Shown in pieces: positions 1 to 11,935 of a stretch of DNA of 64,000 bases. The stretch spans positions 4,140,001-4,204,000 of the forward strand of contig OZ038533.1 of assembly GCA_964036665.1 (NCBI GenBank), in the 5' to 3' direction. The notes below the pieces were generated by a model, which was given only the letters and a program-made list of their open reading frames with translations, was not told where the DNA came from and did no database searches. Every line of letters begins with the position of its first letter. Positions within the stretch are counted from its first letter, which is position 1. The DNA comes from Gordius sp. MW1 (lineage: Eukaryota > Nematomorpha > Gordioida > Gordea > Gordiidae). Both the position numbers and the translations under genes were made by a program.

Positions 1-584
1 TAAAAATTTTGCACATTTCTTAATTTCTTCGTTCAAAATCTTTGCAGATATAAATGCTAATTTAAACTAAATAATAAATTTGAATTATTATTTTAATAAC
101 ATTTGTTAATTTTATTATAAGTAGTTTATCAAATGGCCAAATGATCAAAATTTAAATTTAGAGGTTGGGCAATAATTATAAGATTTTTTATGTTGATAAA
201 AATCTCTTTTGCACATGTATAAAAAAAGGTATTTTTACAAACCAGTTGATAGGACATAATAAATTAAAATTTATTAAACGTTAATTTAGATGGCTGAAAT
301 AATTACAAAATATTACATTTTTTACCTGCAAATAAATAATATATAAACTTTTTAATCAAAATTTTAAATTTGTCAATTATTATAATTTTTTGGTTTTAAA
401 CTTTGCAGATAAGAATACAATGTACTAAAATAATACTTTATATAATAGTAATAATTTACTGATAGGATGGACTATCTATTCGAAATTCAAATTTGATCCG
501 CGAAGAAAATTTAAGTTTAAAGTGATTACCACAAACTAGACGTGTAATTTTAATGTTTAATTTAAAACAATTTAATAAAAAGTA
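1..584. other. AT-rich stretch, nothing recognised
   Basis: I see no coding similarity, RNA gene or clear repeat boundary here. The stretch is very AT-rich with many short stop-bounded frames. It may be part of whatever element ends in the AGTTAC-rich block at 585-737, whose left end I could not find. Confidence 0.3.
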
Positions 585-737
585 ACTGTAACTTTAGTTA
601 CACAGTTACTGAAATAATGTAACTAACTACAGTTACAGTTACCCTGAAGTAAAAGTAACTGGTTACAGTTACTTTACTGAAGAAAAGGAACTAGTTCCAG
701 GAACTAGTTACATGTAACTAGTTACTTAACAGCTCTG
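585..737. mobile_element. Terminal block of a non-autonomous hAT-like element
   Basis: A dense block of alternating AGTTAC/GTAACT words, including a near-perfect palindrome around GTAACTAGTTAC, ends at 737. Read on the minus strand from 737 it begins CAGAGCTGTTAAGTAACTAG, which looks like a hAT-type terminal repeat. It interrupts the 3' end of the hAT transposase that follows, so it is probably the younger insertion. No second end or target duplication was found. Confidence 0.4.
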
Positions 738-2260
738 TCTATTAGCTTATCTATAATTTCTAAATATGATGTAAAAGTAAAATTTTCATTATTCAAATTT
801 AAACTCTCAACAGTATATTTTATATTTGGGAAATGTGATAATAATTTTTTCAATAGATGGGATTTCAACAACACTAACTTGCATTTGAATGCATTTACTG
901 CACTAATCATGTCAGCGATATGCTGATTTTTCCCTTGTATTTTTAAATTTAATTCATTCAACTTTGCTTGTATCTGTCAGAAATCCGAGGTCGATTAGCC
1001 AATCCTTATTTTCTATTGCTCGTAAAATTCGCCTCTTGATGCACTAAATTCCTTTAGTTGTGGCAAAAGCATGATAAAACGCTCAAGTATTTTACCTCTG
1101 CTCAGCCACCTCACTTCAGTATGTAAAAGAAGATCTGTGAACTGAACGTCCTCATCTTCTAATAGTAATTTAAACAATCTGTGTTGCATAGCTATCTTAT
1201 GGAATTAATAATTTTTGTTACTATCGTAAATACATGTTGAAAACCGATTGTTTTTGCGGATAACATTTACTGATGTATGAGGCAATGATAATAAATAAAT
1301 TTCGGTGATAAGGAGTCCTGTCTACATAAGGCAATAAATCCTTTTTTCTTACCAGTCATCGCTGGTGCCCCGTCTGTTGTAATTGACAATAACTTTTGTA
1401 TAGGTAATTTTACATCTGTTATATACTTTTTAATAGTAGAAAAGATATCTTCTCCTCTGGTGCTTCCCTTTAATGCTTCTTTTGTCGTAAAATCAGAAAA
1501 TACCATCTCCACAAAAATTGCTAATTGTGATATATTTGTCACGTCTGTTGATTCATCCATCTGTAGCGAAAAGAAAATACAATTTTCCATACCATTTGCT
1601 AATTCTGCCTCTCTCCGCAATTACTTCAATTCTTCTAGTAACAGTTCGTGCTGATAATTGCAACGTGTTTATAGCTGAAACAATTTCCTTTTTATTTTTA
1701 AATTCTTCAAAAAGTGAATCAGCAGCTTCTAACATGGCTTCTTTCACAAATTCTCCATCTGTAAATGGTTTTTTATTGTTAGCTAGCAAATGCGATAATT
1801 TATATGACGCGATCGTTGCTGCTTTATGTTGTTGCAGTGGTTTAGTAAAAAACTTTACTGGTTAGTTCTTGAAGATTTTAAAGAAATAATTTTCTTCCAA
1901 TTTCAGAGTTTATTGGATGTCACTATCAAAATTTGTATGAACGGTCTTAAAATGTCGTTCAATATTACTTTTCTTGGGAATCGCAACACTTGTATTATAC
2001 AACAAACAAATACACTTCCCATAATCAACGAAACAATTTAGATGTTCCCATTCATCGTTAAAATAATATGTTCTTTTTCTTTTACATTTATCCATGAAAG
2101 GTTTTGAAAGAAAAGAATTATTTCGGATACTTGGTAGTTTTAAATGCACGGTCTACGCGTGGTCTATTCGAAATACGATCACACACTAACAAAAAATACG
2201 TGCGTGTTATTAGATACGCTCATAATCGATTGGGGGCGGGCGCCGCGTTGCCTACCCCTG
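738..2260 (-). mobile_element. Decayed ZBED5-like hAT DNA transposon
   Basis: Minus-strand frames together give a hAT transposase of the ZBED5/SCAND3 type. A BED-like N-terminal stretch lies at 1910-2149 (ERHFKTVHTNF). A linker lies at 1553-1789. The RNase H-like core lies at 1267-1620, with LQMDESTDVTNISQLAIFV and TTDGAPAMTGKKKGF, followed by HC.IHQ. VRWLSRGK-like coding lies around 1020-1130, and LNELNLKIQGKNQHIADMI at 722-961. The frame is broken in several places, so it is dead. The right end is convincing: read inward on the minus strand it starts CAGGGGTAGGCAAC at 2260, and CTCTAAAG at 2261-2268 could be one copy of the 8-bp target duplication. The left end has been replaced by the element at 585-737. 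Confidence 0.75.
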
Positions 2261-2562
2261 CTCTAAAGAATTAATACTATTATGTAAAACTACGTACTCT
2301 CTTTAATAACTTTAAAATTAGAATTTATTAAATAAAAAAAAACATAAATTTATAATTAAATAAAATATTTATTTATCTAATCAGTTCTAATTTTATTAAT
2401 ACATTAAACAATCACCTTATTAATCAAGATTTTACACATTTATGTTTTTTTAATTAATATAATCGTTTTGAAATATCTTAAAATTCTTTTTCATAATCAT
2501 TCCCGTAATATAAATCAAAAATTAAGAATTATTATAAGAAATAAATTGAATAAAAATATTTT

Positions 2563-2870
2563 GGTCTATAACAGTCAATTTACCTTCCTTAGAAGTTTAT
2601 ATATTTGAACTAACGTTAATAAATTAATATTATACTTAATATAGATGGCGCTATATTTATTAAACAAACATGATATTTATTTTAGAATGCTGATTTTGAT
2701 ATCTACTCAATTCAATTTTTTTTATTTACCTTTTTAATTTTATTTAATTTACAAAATTTACTAATATCTATATAATCACCACTTTACCATGTTCACATTA
2801 AAATGTCGGAAAAACGTGAACACATTTTGTGCGTTGATAAGCAGTCTATCTAATCGATAGACTAAATAGC
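2563..2870. mobile_element. P-like MITE fragment
   Basis: This segment (AACAGTCAATTTACCTTCCT to GTTGATAAGCAGTCTATC) matches, with substitutions, both sides of the element at 50116-53113, which has a LINE inserted in its middle. Here the two halves are contiguous, so this is an empty-site homologue. The right end resembles the TAGACTGRTYATCAACG terminal motif. The left end is missing. No coding capacity was seen. Confidence 0.5.
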
Positions 2871-3170
2871 GATGTGAAATACAATCATTACTAGTTGTAA
2901 TTTTTTGAATATTGATTATCATGTACTCAATTTATAAATTAAATTAGAATTTATTTGATAAAAATCAACTTTATTTTTAACTGATAATCTAAAACATCAA
3001 ATTATTAAGGTAGATGTTTTAAATAAGAAATTGATAAATATTTAATGGGCAGTATAAATATTTTTTTAGGTACTTATTTTATTTTTATTTTGTTTCGCTT
3101 ATTTTATTAATATAAAATAAAAATAAGTAATTATTTTCCAAGTTTATTCATCAAAATAAAAATTTTACCA

Positions 3171-3250
3171 TAATAAAATGTATATTTTTAATTTGGATGT
3201 TACAATTCAATGATAAAATGTATATTTTTAATTTGGATGTTACAATTCAA
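3171..3250. repeat. Two-copy tandem repeat, 40-bp unit
   Basis: The unit ATAAAATGTATATTTTTAAT followed by TTGGATGTTACAATTCAATG occurs twice head to tail. The copies are almost identical, so the duplication is recent. The rest of 2271-4129 is AT-rich with no gene that I can support. Confidence 0.8.
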
Positions 3251-3889
3251 TTTAAAAAAATACTTTAAATTTAGAAGAAAAAAAATGTATAAAAAGGAGG
3301 TTGAACAAGTAATGAGAAAATTAATAAATATAAAAAAATAAAAGAGCATCATATCTGACAACCCAAGCTCAACTAATGTAATGAATTGCCAAAAATAATT
3401 AAAACCATTAAAAAAAAATTATTATAAAATAAAGAAATATTGATCTTACCTTAAGGTGTTTTTTTTTAATTAAAGCTGCTGATTTTAGAGAAAGAAATCA
3501 TTTTGTTGTTAATGCACAATAGGCATTTCGCCTTTAAGTTGACTTTATCATCTGTATCATCTATTGAAATATTTTTTGTATGGTGGAATGAAAATTTGGT
3601 TTCTTCTTCTATAATCTCTACTACATCCATAATAAAACTATTTTTTATTTTATATCTATAAAATGAATATTAATAGGACTTACTAGATTTTTCAAAAAAT
3701 TTTCAATATAAAAAGAAAAAACTGATGATTAATGTTTCAAATGATTAGATGAAAAATCAATATAAAACTCGGCTCAACATTTAATAATGAATAATTTTAA
3801 ATATAATAAAATTATATTTTCATTAAATTTTAATTAACAAATATTATTAATATTTAAAAAATAATATAATATATATATAGAAATTTATC

Positions 3890-4015
3890 AAGCCCTAAAA
3901 GAAGCTACTCCCGCGCCCGATCCTCATTTTTAAAAAGGAGGGGGGCGCTCCAGCTTTTTTTGAAAAAATGTAGCGGCGCTTCGGAACGTCGCTCCTGTAG
4001 CGCCGCTCCTTAACA
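3890..4015. repeat. GC-rich hairpin-forming repeat
   Basis: A GC island in AT-rich DNA. AGCGGCGCT and AGCGCCGCT lie 18 nt apart and can pair, and related GGAGCG/CGCTCC words surround them. It resembles the end of a small non-autonomous DNA transposon. No partner end was identified. Confidence 0.35.
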
Positions 4016-4129
4016 AGACTGATATTTATTATAATGTTTGAAATGAAAAGTTTTACACATATAATTCTTTTCAAAATTATATAGCTAATTTAGTTTTGTA
4101 TAAAAAAGCTTGTTGCTATATGAAAAATG

Positions 4130-6603
4130 TGAAAGATAAAGTTAGTTTATTGATATATATCTAAACATAATATTAAATGGTACAATTATATAATAATTAT
4201 ATTTAAAAAAAACATCATATGAATAATATGTCTTCATCTTCCTCTTTTAGAAGAGGCCAGGAATCCAAAAAGATTTGAAATTAAATTTATTGATTGTTTC
4301 AATAAAAATGCGGGGGAATGTTTGGAGGGAGGGGATCGTCTGCCTATTCCTTTGAATAAAGCCAACGCCATTTTTCCATAGGATCTTGAACAGGAGGAAA
4401 CTATTGAAATAAAAAGGATGTTATTTAAATGCTCAGTTAAAAAATCAAAAATGTTCAGTAAAATATGCTCAGTATTTTATTAATGTGCTCAGTAAAAAAT
4501 TCAAAAATGCTCAGTAAATAATCTTAATATTGCTCAGTTATAAATCCAAAATGCTCAGTAAGTAATCTTAATATTGCTCAGTTATAAATCCAAAATGCTC
4601 AGTAAATAATCTTCATTGCTCATTTATAAATCCAAAATGCTCAGTATTTTCAAAAAAATGCTCAGTAGTTTTAATAAATAATACTCAATTTTAATCTATT
4701 TAGCACTAATATTTTGTAAAAAATCAAATTAAATTGAGTGTGTGGAAATTGAAATAGTTTATTTTGATTGTTAAATTTTTAAAGATTATAAGGTGTCTTA
4801 GTGTCTTGAATTTTTTCCCTTTAAGTCCTCCCTTCTCTCAATTCAAATAAATAAATGGCAAGTTAAAAAAGCTATAAAAAGTAATGACCAATAATTCCAA
4901 TTCTAAAAGCTCTGCCTTTCCCTTCTTAAATTTTACATGTTCATAATGTATTTTTTTGCACATTTTGTTGAGATTTATCAATCAAAGGGAAAATATAAAA
5001 TAATTATTTGAATATAATCACAAATATTTACAAATACAGATTAATAATAATAATTAACAATTTAAAATGAAAAATAGACAAATTTTGCTGGAGACAACTT
5101 TCATTTCAAAAACCTAAAATTTGTTAATGAATTTTAAATAATATAAACTTACCATTACTGAACAATAAAGGCTGATTTAGCCTTTGAGGGTCTGCCTCGT
5201 TTTCTTTTTTGCCATATAGGGACACTTTTGGCTTCTTTAGGTGGTTGGCAAAATTTAAGTTTAGTTGATAACCCAACGACATGTTTGCAAATATATTCTT
5301 TACAAAACGTTGGACAATTGCAATTGGAGGAGGTAGTTTATGAAATAAAATTTATTTTAATTAACATATAAACAAAAATAAACCATTTTTTAAGCGAGCA
5401 CTTTGCCTCCATGGGAAACACGCAAGACTCTTACTTGGATATCTTGGGTTTGAATCTCGGTCTAGAATTTTATTTTAAAAACTAGTTCTTAGTTACTTTG
5501 CATAAATAAAAAAATTACTGAGCAAGATTTGAATAAAAAACTGAACAAATGAATATTATACTGAACAAATAATTAAATTACTGAACATTAAATTATTTAC
5601 TGAGCATTTAATTATTCTACTGAGCATTTGTTTATTCTACTGAGCATTTGAATATTCTACTGAGCAAAAAATGAATTAATTACTGAGCACAATAATTTGT
5701 TCTCATATAAAAATACTAGAGTCCAAAAGGGCCTTGTATTTTTGGAGCTTGCGTTCTTCAGCGAGGGCCATGGGGTCATAATTAAGATTAGAGGGGGCAA
5801 ATAGGTCTATGCATGTAAAATCCCACTTTAAAAAGAGGCCATTTTCACAAGGGACTAGCGAGGAACCGTCAAGACGCATTCGACCTTCAAGGGCAGTATC
5901 TGAAGGTTCAAGTATGGATGGAATATAGGCCTTTCTAAGGGCTGACTGGATAATAGAATTGATTTTAGAGTGTCGCAAGTGTCTAAATTTATTAAGTCTG
6001 CAGTGTAACGGGTGGCGTGTCATCCACTGGCTGGTTGCAATTTTTACAGGCAAATGCCTTGGTGTATTTTATTCCAAGGTGTAGTGCTATATTATAGGAT
6101 AGCTCGCAATCCTCTAACATCATATTGGAGAATTTGCTAGAGCCTCTAGCCATTCATGTCCAGATTTATCAAACACCAAAGATCTGATGTTGTAATGTTG
6201 TTTGGTATCGCAGTTCGCAGCTCGAAAGGAGATAAGCAACGGAGCACGAAACCAAACATGCATCCCAATCCTTTTGATTTGGTGTTTGTGGTGGTGAGCT
6301 TTCTGATAGAACATTTAAATTTAGGGCCTGTATAACTGTTTCATCGAGGAAGTATGAGATTAGTTTAGCGACGATATATTTTGAGGATAAGTGGGAGGAT
6401 ATAAATGAGGCCAATGATATGGAGCTTGGTGAACGAATTCCCAAACCCCCAGATTTTGTTGGTAATGTGGCTTGTAGCCTGAGGGTGGATTCAATGACAG
6501 GTTTTATGTGGGTTTCAAAATTATGTAAAATATGTATATGCAAAAATGCGCTTGTGGATCGGAAGCAAAATAATATTTTGGCTATATTAAAGTAGTTTTT
6601 CAA
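4130..6603 (-). mobile_element. LINE (subfamily A), 3' part, split by a MULE insertion
   Basis: The minus strand encodes the end of a non-LTR retrotransposon polyprotein. From upstream: a post-RT segment (6169-6603; LQATLPTKSGGLGIRSPSSI), a CCHC knuckle formed by CKNC and HPLHC across a frame break near 6054, and a C-terminal domain (5703-6053; SILEPSDTALEGRM, then LKWDFTCIDLFAP and LAEERKLQKY). The domain then stops at an insertion and resumes at 4420-4230, where it matches the uninterrupted copy at 58310-58530 nearly base for base. The C-terminal domain has an (R/K)PDG ... WD.TC.D ... E..K pattern seen in many invertebrate LINE proteins and looks like a PD-(D/E)XK (restriction-like) endonuclease. 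That assignment is inference. Dead copy with several frame breaks. Confidence 0.75.
4421..5708 (-). mobile_element. Mutator-like (MULE) element with terminal TGCTCAGT arrays
   Basis: This insertion splits the LINE at 4130-6603. ATAAAAA borders it on both sides and could be the core of a 9-bp target duplication. The left end (4425-4690) carries about a dozen TGCTCAGT words. The right end (5515-5695) carries the same word inverted (ACTGAGCA/ACTGAACA), so the ends form array-type inverted repeats. Near 5150-5335 the minus strand encodes a SWIM zinc finger: CNCPTFCKEYICKH, then a basic IWQKRKRGRPSKAKSAF tail, the typical C-terminus of MULE-type transposases. No other transposase domain was recognised, so it is internally deleted. 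SWIM identity is from the family pattern; the insertion is read directly by comparison with 58310-58530. Confidence 0.7.
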
Positions 6604-7036
6604 TATAAAATGCGTGATGGGCGGGCAAGAACTTAAAAATTTTATTTTTACATTTTAAATTCTTAAGGTTATTGTCGAGATATCTTCTTAAGCATTCTGG
6701 ACCGCCTATTGGAGAACCTAGTAAAAAACCTCGTCCTTTTCAAGGTGTAGAAGAGATGCAAAGGATGGGTCGATGTCAAAAATTTGGTTCATAGAATTTT
6801 AAAATTGCGTATCGGATTCAGAACTGATTTTTAACCCTCGAGAGCATTCGTGGGGTACCACGGACCCCACGATAGTTATAAACTTAAATATAAAACGCAT
6901 TTAAAAGCGAATTGATCTGGCCTTTTCAGTAGCCTAATATTTTACCAAGAACTAAGTTTGAGGAAAATTTTATAACTTTTGGCCCACTACTTTTTAAAAT
7001 ATAGTATCTTTTTTGGCCACAGGGGTCCTGTGTACC

Positions 7037-7116
7037 CATAGACTAGATAGACTGCTCATTCCCTTTAAAAAAGTGATGCCAATTTTACCGCCATCTTGAA
7101 CATAAGAAGCAATCAA
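7037..7116. mobile_element. P-like terminal segment
   Basis: CATAGACTAGATAGACTGCT at 7037 resembles the ends of the P-like elements at 50116 and 54758 (CATARRCTA...AGACNGC). It interrupts the piggyBac-like sequence right after GTCCTGTGTACC. It continues into the palindromic minisatellite. The matching opposite end was not found. Confidence 0.45.
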
Positions 7117-10100
7117 CGTTATAATGGGATTCTATATATATTCTCTATTTTTTACCTTCTATCTCACCCGGGAAGGGGGGGGGGGGGGGGTGTTTTGCCC
7201 CCCCCCTAATTTTTTACCCTCTTTCTCAGCGGAGGATGGGGGGGGGGCAAGGGGGTGTTTTGCCTCCCCCCAATTTTTACCCTCTTTCTGATGAGGGGGA
7301 GAGAGGGGGGGGGGGGCAGGGGCCGAGGAGGGGTGTTTTGCCCCCCCCCCAATTTTTTACCCTCTTTCTGATGCGGGGGAGAGGGGGGGCAGAGGGGTGT
7401 TTTGCCCCCCCCCCCCTAATTTTTTACCCTCTTTCTGATGCGGGGGAGAGGGGGGTGGCAGGGGGTGTTTTGCCCCCCCCCCCTTATTTTTTACCCTCTT
7501 TCTCACACAGGGGGGGGGGGGGCAGGGGGAAGGGGCGGGGGTGTTTTGCCCCCCCCCCCCCCCCAATTTTTTACCCTCTTTCTGATGCGGGGGAGAGGGG
7601 GGGGCAGAGGGGTGTTATGCTCCCCCCCCCCCTTATTTTTTACCCTCTTTCTAATGCGGAGGAGAGGGGGAGGCAGGGGGTGTTTTGCCCCCCCCCCCTT
7701 GATTTTTACCCTCTTTCTGATGCCGGTGTCAGGTTATATTGCTGATTCGTAAAAAAGTTAAACAGGTCAATCAGAATTTGATTGACATGTGTCTTAATTT
7801 ACTAGTATTTTGAAATTTGTAAACAAACTTTAAATGGCTAATCTTGTGATTGACGGTTAATCAAAACATTATATTTTATTATTTAATAAAATTAATTGCT
7901 GACATAGTTGAACATAAATAAAAAAAAATTAGATAAATAAAAAAAAATTGACCTATACTGATATTTTATAATAAATCTAATTTTTTGAATCAAAAATGCT
8001 AGCTAAGCCTCCTAATATAAAATTTGTTTACTTAACATTTAATTTATATCGAATAAAATTTGTTTCAGAAAATTTATTGATTACCAATACAATACATTTT
8101 ATACTCTAAAAAATTTGTTTGCATGTACGTACTTGTACTTTATAATATAATTTGTTGTTGGTTTTTGACTTCCATATTAATTTTGAGTGACAATTTAAGG
8201 GTAACATATGATTATAAGCTATTTTGCAAACCATTTTTATGATTACTCCAAAATTTTATTAATATATATATAACAAATATAATGTAAATAAATACAAACA
8301 TAGAAAACACATATCTGACATGATGTAACATATTTATTGTAGTCACTCACTGACATGTTAGGCACATTTATTGATTACCAACTTAACATTTAATTTATAT
8401 ACTTATACTTTATAATATAATTTGTTGTTGGTTTTTGACTTCCATATTAATTTTGAGTGACAATTTAAGAGTAACATATGACTATAAGCTATTTTGCAAA
8501 CCATTTTCATGATTACTCCAAAATTTTATTGTTAATATATATATATAACAAATATAATGTAAATAAAAACAAACATAGAAAACACATATCTGACATGATG
8601 CAACATATTTATTTGTAGTCACTGACATGTTAGGCCACCATTTTCTAAATGAAAACATAATATAAATAGGATACATTTGTACTTTTCAGATAAATTAATC
8701 ATGTGCAAATAATACCCATTCCAAGACTTTTCACCTAAGAAACTAAGGGTCCATCATGGTAGATTAATTCTTACATTTTTCTAAATGAATCATAAAACAT
8801 TTTTTTTTATAAAATACTTGTAGACTCTCTACATTTTGTTTAGTGTAATATAGAATATCTTTATTTAATAAAACACCCCTGGTCATTCTTTTAAAATAAC
8901 TCTTTTGTTAATGAAGGTTTTATAACATCACAAAATACATCTGTATATATTCAGATAACACAAAGATTGACCTATATAAAGAATTTAGAGAATTCGTATA
9001 TATTACGTTTGGAGAATGAAATAATATCCAACAAATCCCATGTTGAGATTTCTAATGGCTTGTTTATTCACAAATGTCACGCGTTTTTTTACGCTTTAAA
9101 TTTGGTGTTACAACACTTATAACCAATGGCTATCTAGCAAAAAACACGTGATCTTGTTTACTTTTACGCTTGTAGCCAATTGGTGCGCTTTATTGCTATG
9201 TTGAATTTTATTATTGTTGAATTATATAACCTTACACAGGGAAGAGGGGGGGGGGGGGGGGGTGATAGTCAATTTAAAAAAAAAAAAAATTTAAATAGAA
9301 AATGTTGATTATGACATTTGTCACCACTGTGACCGCACAAATTCACAAAAATATTATGAAAGGGTTAAAAAGGGCTTTCCGCCCCCCCCGGGTGACAAAG
9401 AGGGTAAAAAATAAGAAGAGGGGCGAATCACCCTCCCCTCTCCCCGGCATCAGAAAGAGGGTAAAAAATTAGGGGGGGGGCAAAACACCCCCCCTGCCCC
9501 CCCCCCCCCTTGGGTGAGAAAGAGGGTAAAAAATAAAGGGGGGGGGGCAAAACACCCCCTGCCCCCTCTCTCCCCCTCATCAGAAATAAGGTAAAAAATT
9601 AGGAGGGGGGGGGGGCAAAACACCCCCCTGCCCCCCCCCGCTTTAGAAAGAGGGTAAAAAATAGGGGGGGGGGCAAAACACCCCCTGATCCTCCTCTCCC
9701 CCGCATCAGAAAGAGGGTAAAAAATTAGGGGGGTGGCAAAACACCCCCCCCCCCCCCTGTGTGAGAAAGAGGGTAAAAAATAAGGGGGGGGGGGGCAAAA
9801 CAACCCCTGCCCCCCCCCCCTCTCCCCCGCATCAGAAAGAGGGTAAAAAATTAGGGGGGGGGGCAAAACACCCCTCTGCCCCCCCCCCTCTCCCCCGCAT
9901 CAGAAAGAGGGTAAAAAATTAGGGGGGGGGGGGGCAAAACACCTTTCCCCGGCCCCTGCCCCCCCCCCCCTCTCCCCCTCATCAGAAAGAGGGTAAAAAA
10001 TTGGGGGGGGGGCAAAACACCCCCTTGCCCCCCCCCTATCCTCCGCTCAGAAAGAGGGTAAAAAATTAGGGGGGGGGGCAAAACACCCCCCTCCCCGGGT

Positions 10101-10148
10101 GAGATAGAAGGTAAAAATTAGAGAATATATATAGAATCCCATTATAAC
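7117..10148. repeat. Large palindrome of G-run/C-run minisatellite
   Basis: The arms start with ATAATGGGATTCTATATATA (7120) and end with its reverse complement at about 10147. Each arm then carries a ~65-80-bp minisatellite: a run of 7-14 G, GTGTTTTG, a run of 7-14 C, TTATTTTTTACCCTCTTTCT, then a short variable linker (GATGCGGGGGAGAG or CACACAGG). The left arm runs to about 7735 and the right arm, inverted, from about 9360. The spacer is ordinary AT-rich DNA. Open frames here are low-complexity (PPPP/GGGG) artefacts and not genes. Run lengths vary from unit to unit and may be unreliable in the assembly. Confidence 0.85.
8131..8640. repeat. Direct duplication, ~270-bp unit
   Basis: ACTTTATAATATAATTTGTT to CTGACATGTTAGGC occurs at about 8135-8366 and again at 8405-8635 with few differences. 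It lies in the spacer of the palindrome. No coding sequence was seen. Confidence 0.8.
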
Positions 10149-10330
10149 CACAGACTACATAGACTGCCCATGTTATATGTTCCATATGGCAAATTGTGTG
10201 TGAAATTTGCCTCCATTTTGAATAACACTACCGTCCTATATCACATAATGGCGTTTTGCGCTGTACCGTTTTGTTCGAACAGGAGAGGTAAAGAAAAAAG
10301 GATTTGATTCCATAAATAAGTAAGATATTA
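10147..10330. mobile_element. Second P-like terminal segment
   Basis: CACAGACTACATAGACTGCC, then a segment with GAAATTTGCCTCCATTTTGAAT, resembles the left end of the element at 50116 (AATTTTCCTCCATTTTAAAT). It is in the same orientation as the one at 7037, so the two are not the two ends of one element. Confidence 0.4.
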
Positions 10331-10409
10331 CAAAATATATGACATTTTTAAAAATTTATTATTGACACATTTCATAAAAATTAAAAATGTAAAAGCTGTA
10401 ATGATATTA

Positions 10410-11935
10410 AACTAGTTATATAATAAACATAAATAAAAGTTGTTTACTTTTATTTGCTATGCAATTTAACTAGTTTTTGTTATATAATAAACATAGATAA
10501 AAGTTGTTTACTTTTAATGCTATGCAATTTAACTAGTTATATAATAAACATAAATAATAGTTGTTTACTTTTAATTGCTATGCAATTTAACTAGTTTTGG
10601 GGTTAGAATCCCGGAGTTTTTTTGACTCTTATGATTGTTCTTGTTACTATCATTGATAATAAGAATTTTTGGCCGTCCGCTGGCTGCTGACCAATGAAAA
10701 AAATGACCATTGGCCAAAATGTGAATCGAAATTATATTTTTCGTTTTTTTGACTATTATGATTGTTCCTGTTCCTACCATTGCTATTATGACTTTTTGGC
10801 CGTCCGCTGGCTGCTGACCAATGTTATATAATAAACATAAATAAAAGCTGTTTACTTCTAATTGCTATGCAATTTAACTAGTTTTTGGGTTAGAATCCCG
10901 GAATTTTTTTGACTCTTATGATTGTTCTTGTTACTATCATTGATAATAAGACTTTTTGGCCGTCCGTTGGCTGCTGACCAATGAAAAAAATGACCATTGG
11001 CCAAAATGTGAATCCGAGTTTATTTTTTCGTTTTTTTTGACTATTATGATTGTTCCTGTTACTACCATTGCTATTATGACTTTTTGGCCGTCCGCTGGCT
11101 CCTGACCGATGGAAAAAATGGCCATTGGCCAAAATGTGAATCGAAATTATTTTTTTCGTTTTTTTTGACTATTATGATTGTTCCTGTTCCTACCATTGCT
11201 ATTATGACTTTTTGGCCGTCCGCTGGCTGCTGACCAATGGAATAAAATGACCATTGGCCAAAATGTGATTCGAAAACTTTTTTTTCGTTTTTTTTTTGAC
11301 TATTATGAATTTATATCCACTTTTACCGTGTCCTGGCTGCTGACCAATGGAAAAAAATGACCATTGGCCAAAATGTGATTCGAAAATTTTTTTTTCGTTT
11401 TTTTTACTCTTATGAATGTATATCCACTTTTACCGTGTGCTGGCTGCTGACCAATGGAAAAAAATGACCATTGGCCAAAGTGAGCATCAAAATTTTTTTT
11501 CCGTTTTTTTTGGCTATCATTGACTTATAGAGTATCTGTTGGTACTGACCAATAGAAAAAAAGTGACCATTGGCCAAATTTTTGATTTTTTTAATTAAAA
11601 ATTGTTCAAATTCAACAAAAAATTTCTCCCAACAATTCTGCAAATTCTTAACATTGTGTTGTTTTATAATATAATGTTTGTTAGACCCATAATCACTAAA
11701 GGCCATAAAAACTAATGTAATACGCAACTAGATGCAAACACTAAATCTAACCCTAACCCTTGCCTTACATTTTGCCTATAATGGAAAATTTGTGTAAATA
11801 ATTAATTAATCATTAGGCATTTACCCCCTGTAGGCATTCTCGCCCCTTCCCACCTTTCTCGCCCATAAATTGCATAGCAAATATGATACATTTATACGAA
11901 GTACAGATGAGTCGTCCCCCCTTCCCTTCCCCTTT
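10410..11935 (+). mobile_element. Helentron-like non-autonomous element (HINE), 5'-truncated
   Basis: The same family as 31764-34028, in the same orientation. It begins inside the TATAATAAACATAAATAAAAG/TTGCTATGCAATTTAACTAG repeat region. It then has about eight ~110-bp units built on GCTGCTGACCAATG...CATTGGCCAAA. It reaches the 3' part with GCCCATAAATTGCATAGCAA at about 11860, and stops short of the 3' hairpin where piggyBac-like sequence resumes (TTCGTTTGATGATATC). No protein is encoded. Confidence 0.7.

Noticed and set aside
6835-6850. CTCGAG site as a regulatory E-box-like element
   Set aside because: It is part of the piggyBac-like terminal repeat and repeats at all four ends.
7236-7752. 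Long open frames of Pro/Gly-rich peptide
   Set aside because: They lie entirely in the G-run/C-run minisatellite, exist on both strands, and change frame with run length. The same holds for 9450-10081 and 17717-18343.
11742-11762. CTAACCCTAACCC telomere-like motif
   Set aside because: It is part of every HINE 3' region (also 13978 and 33795) and never forms an array.
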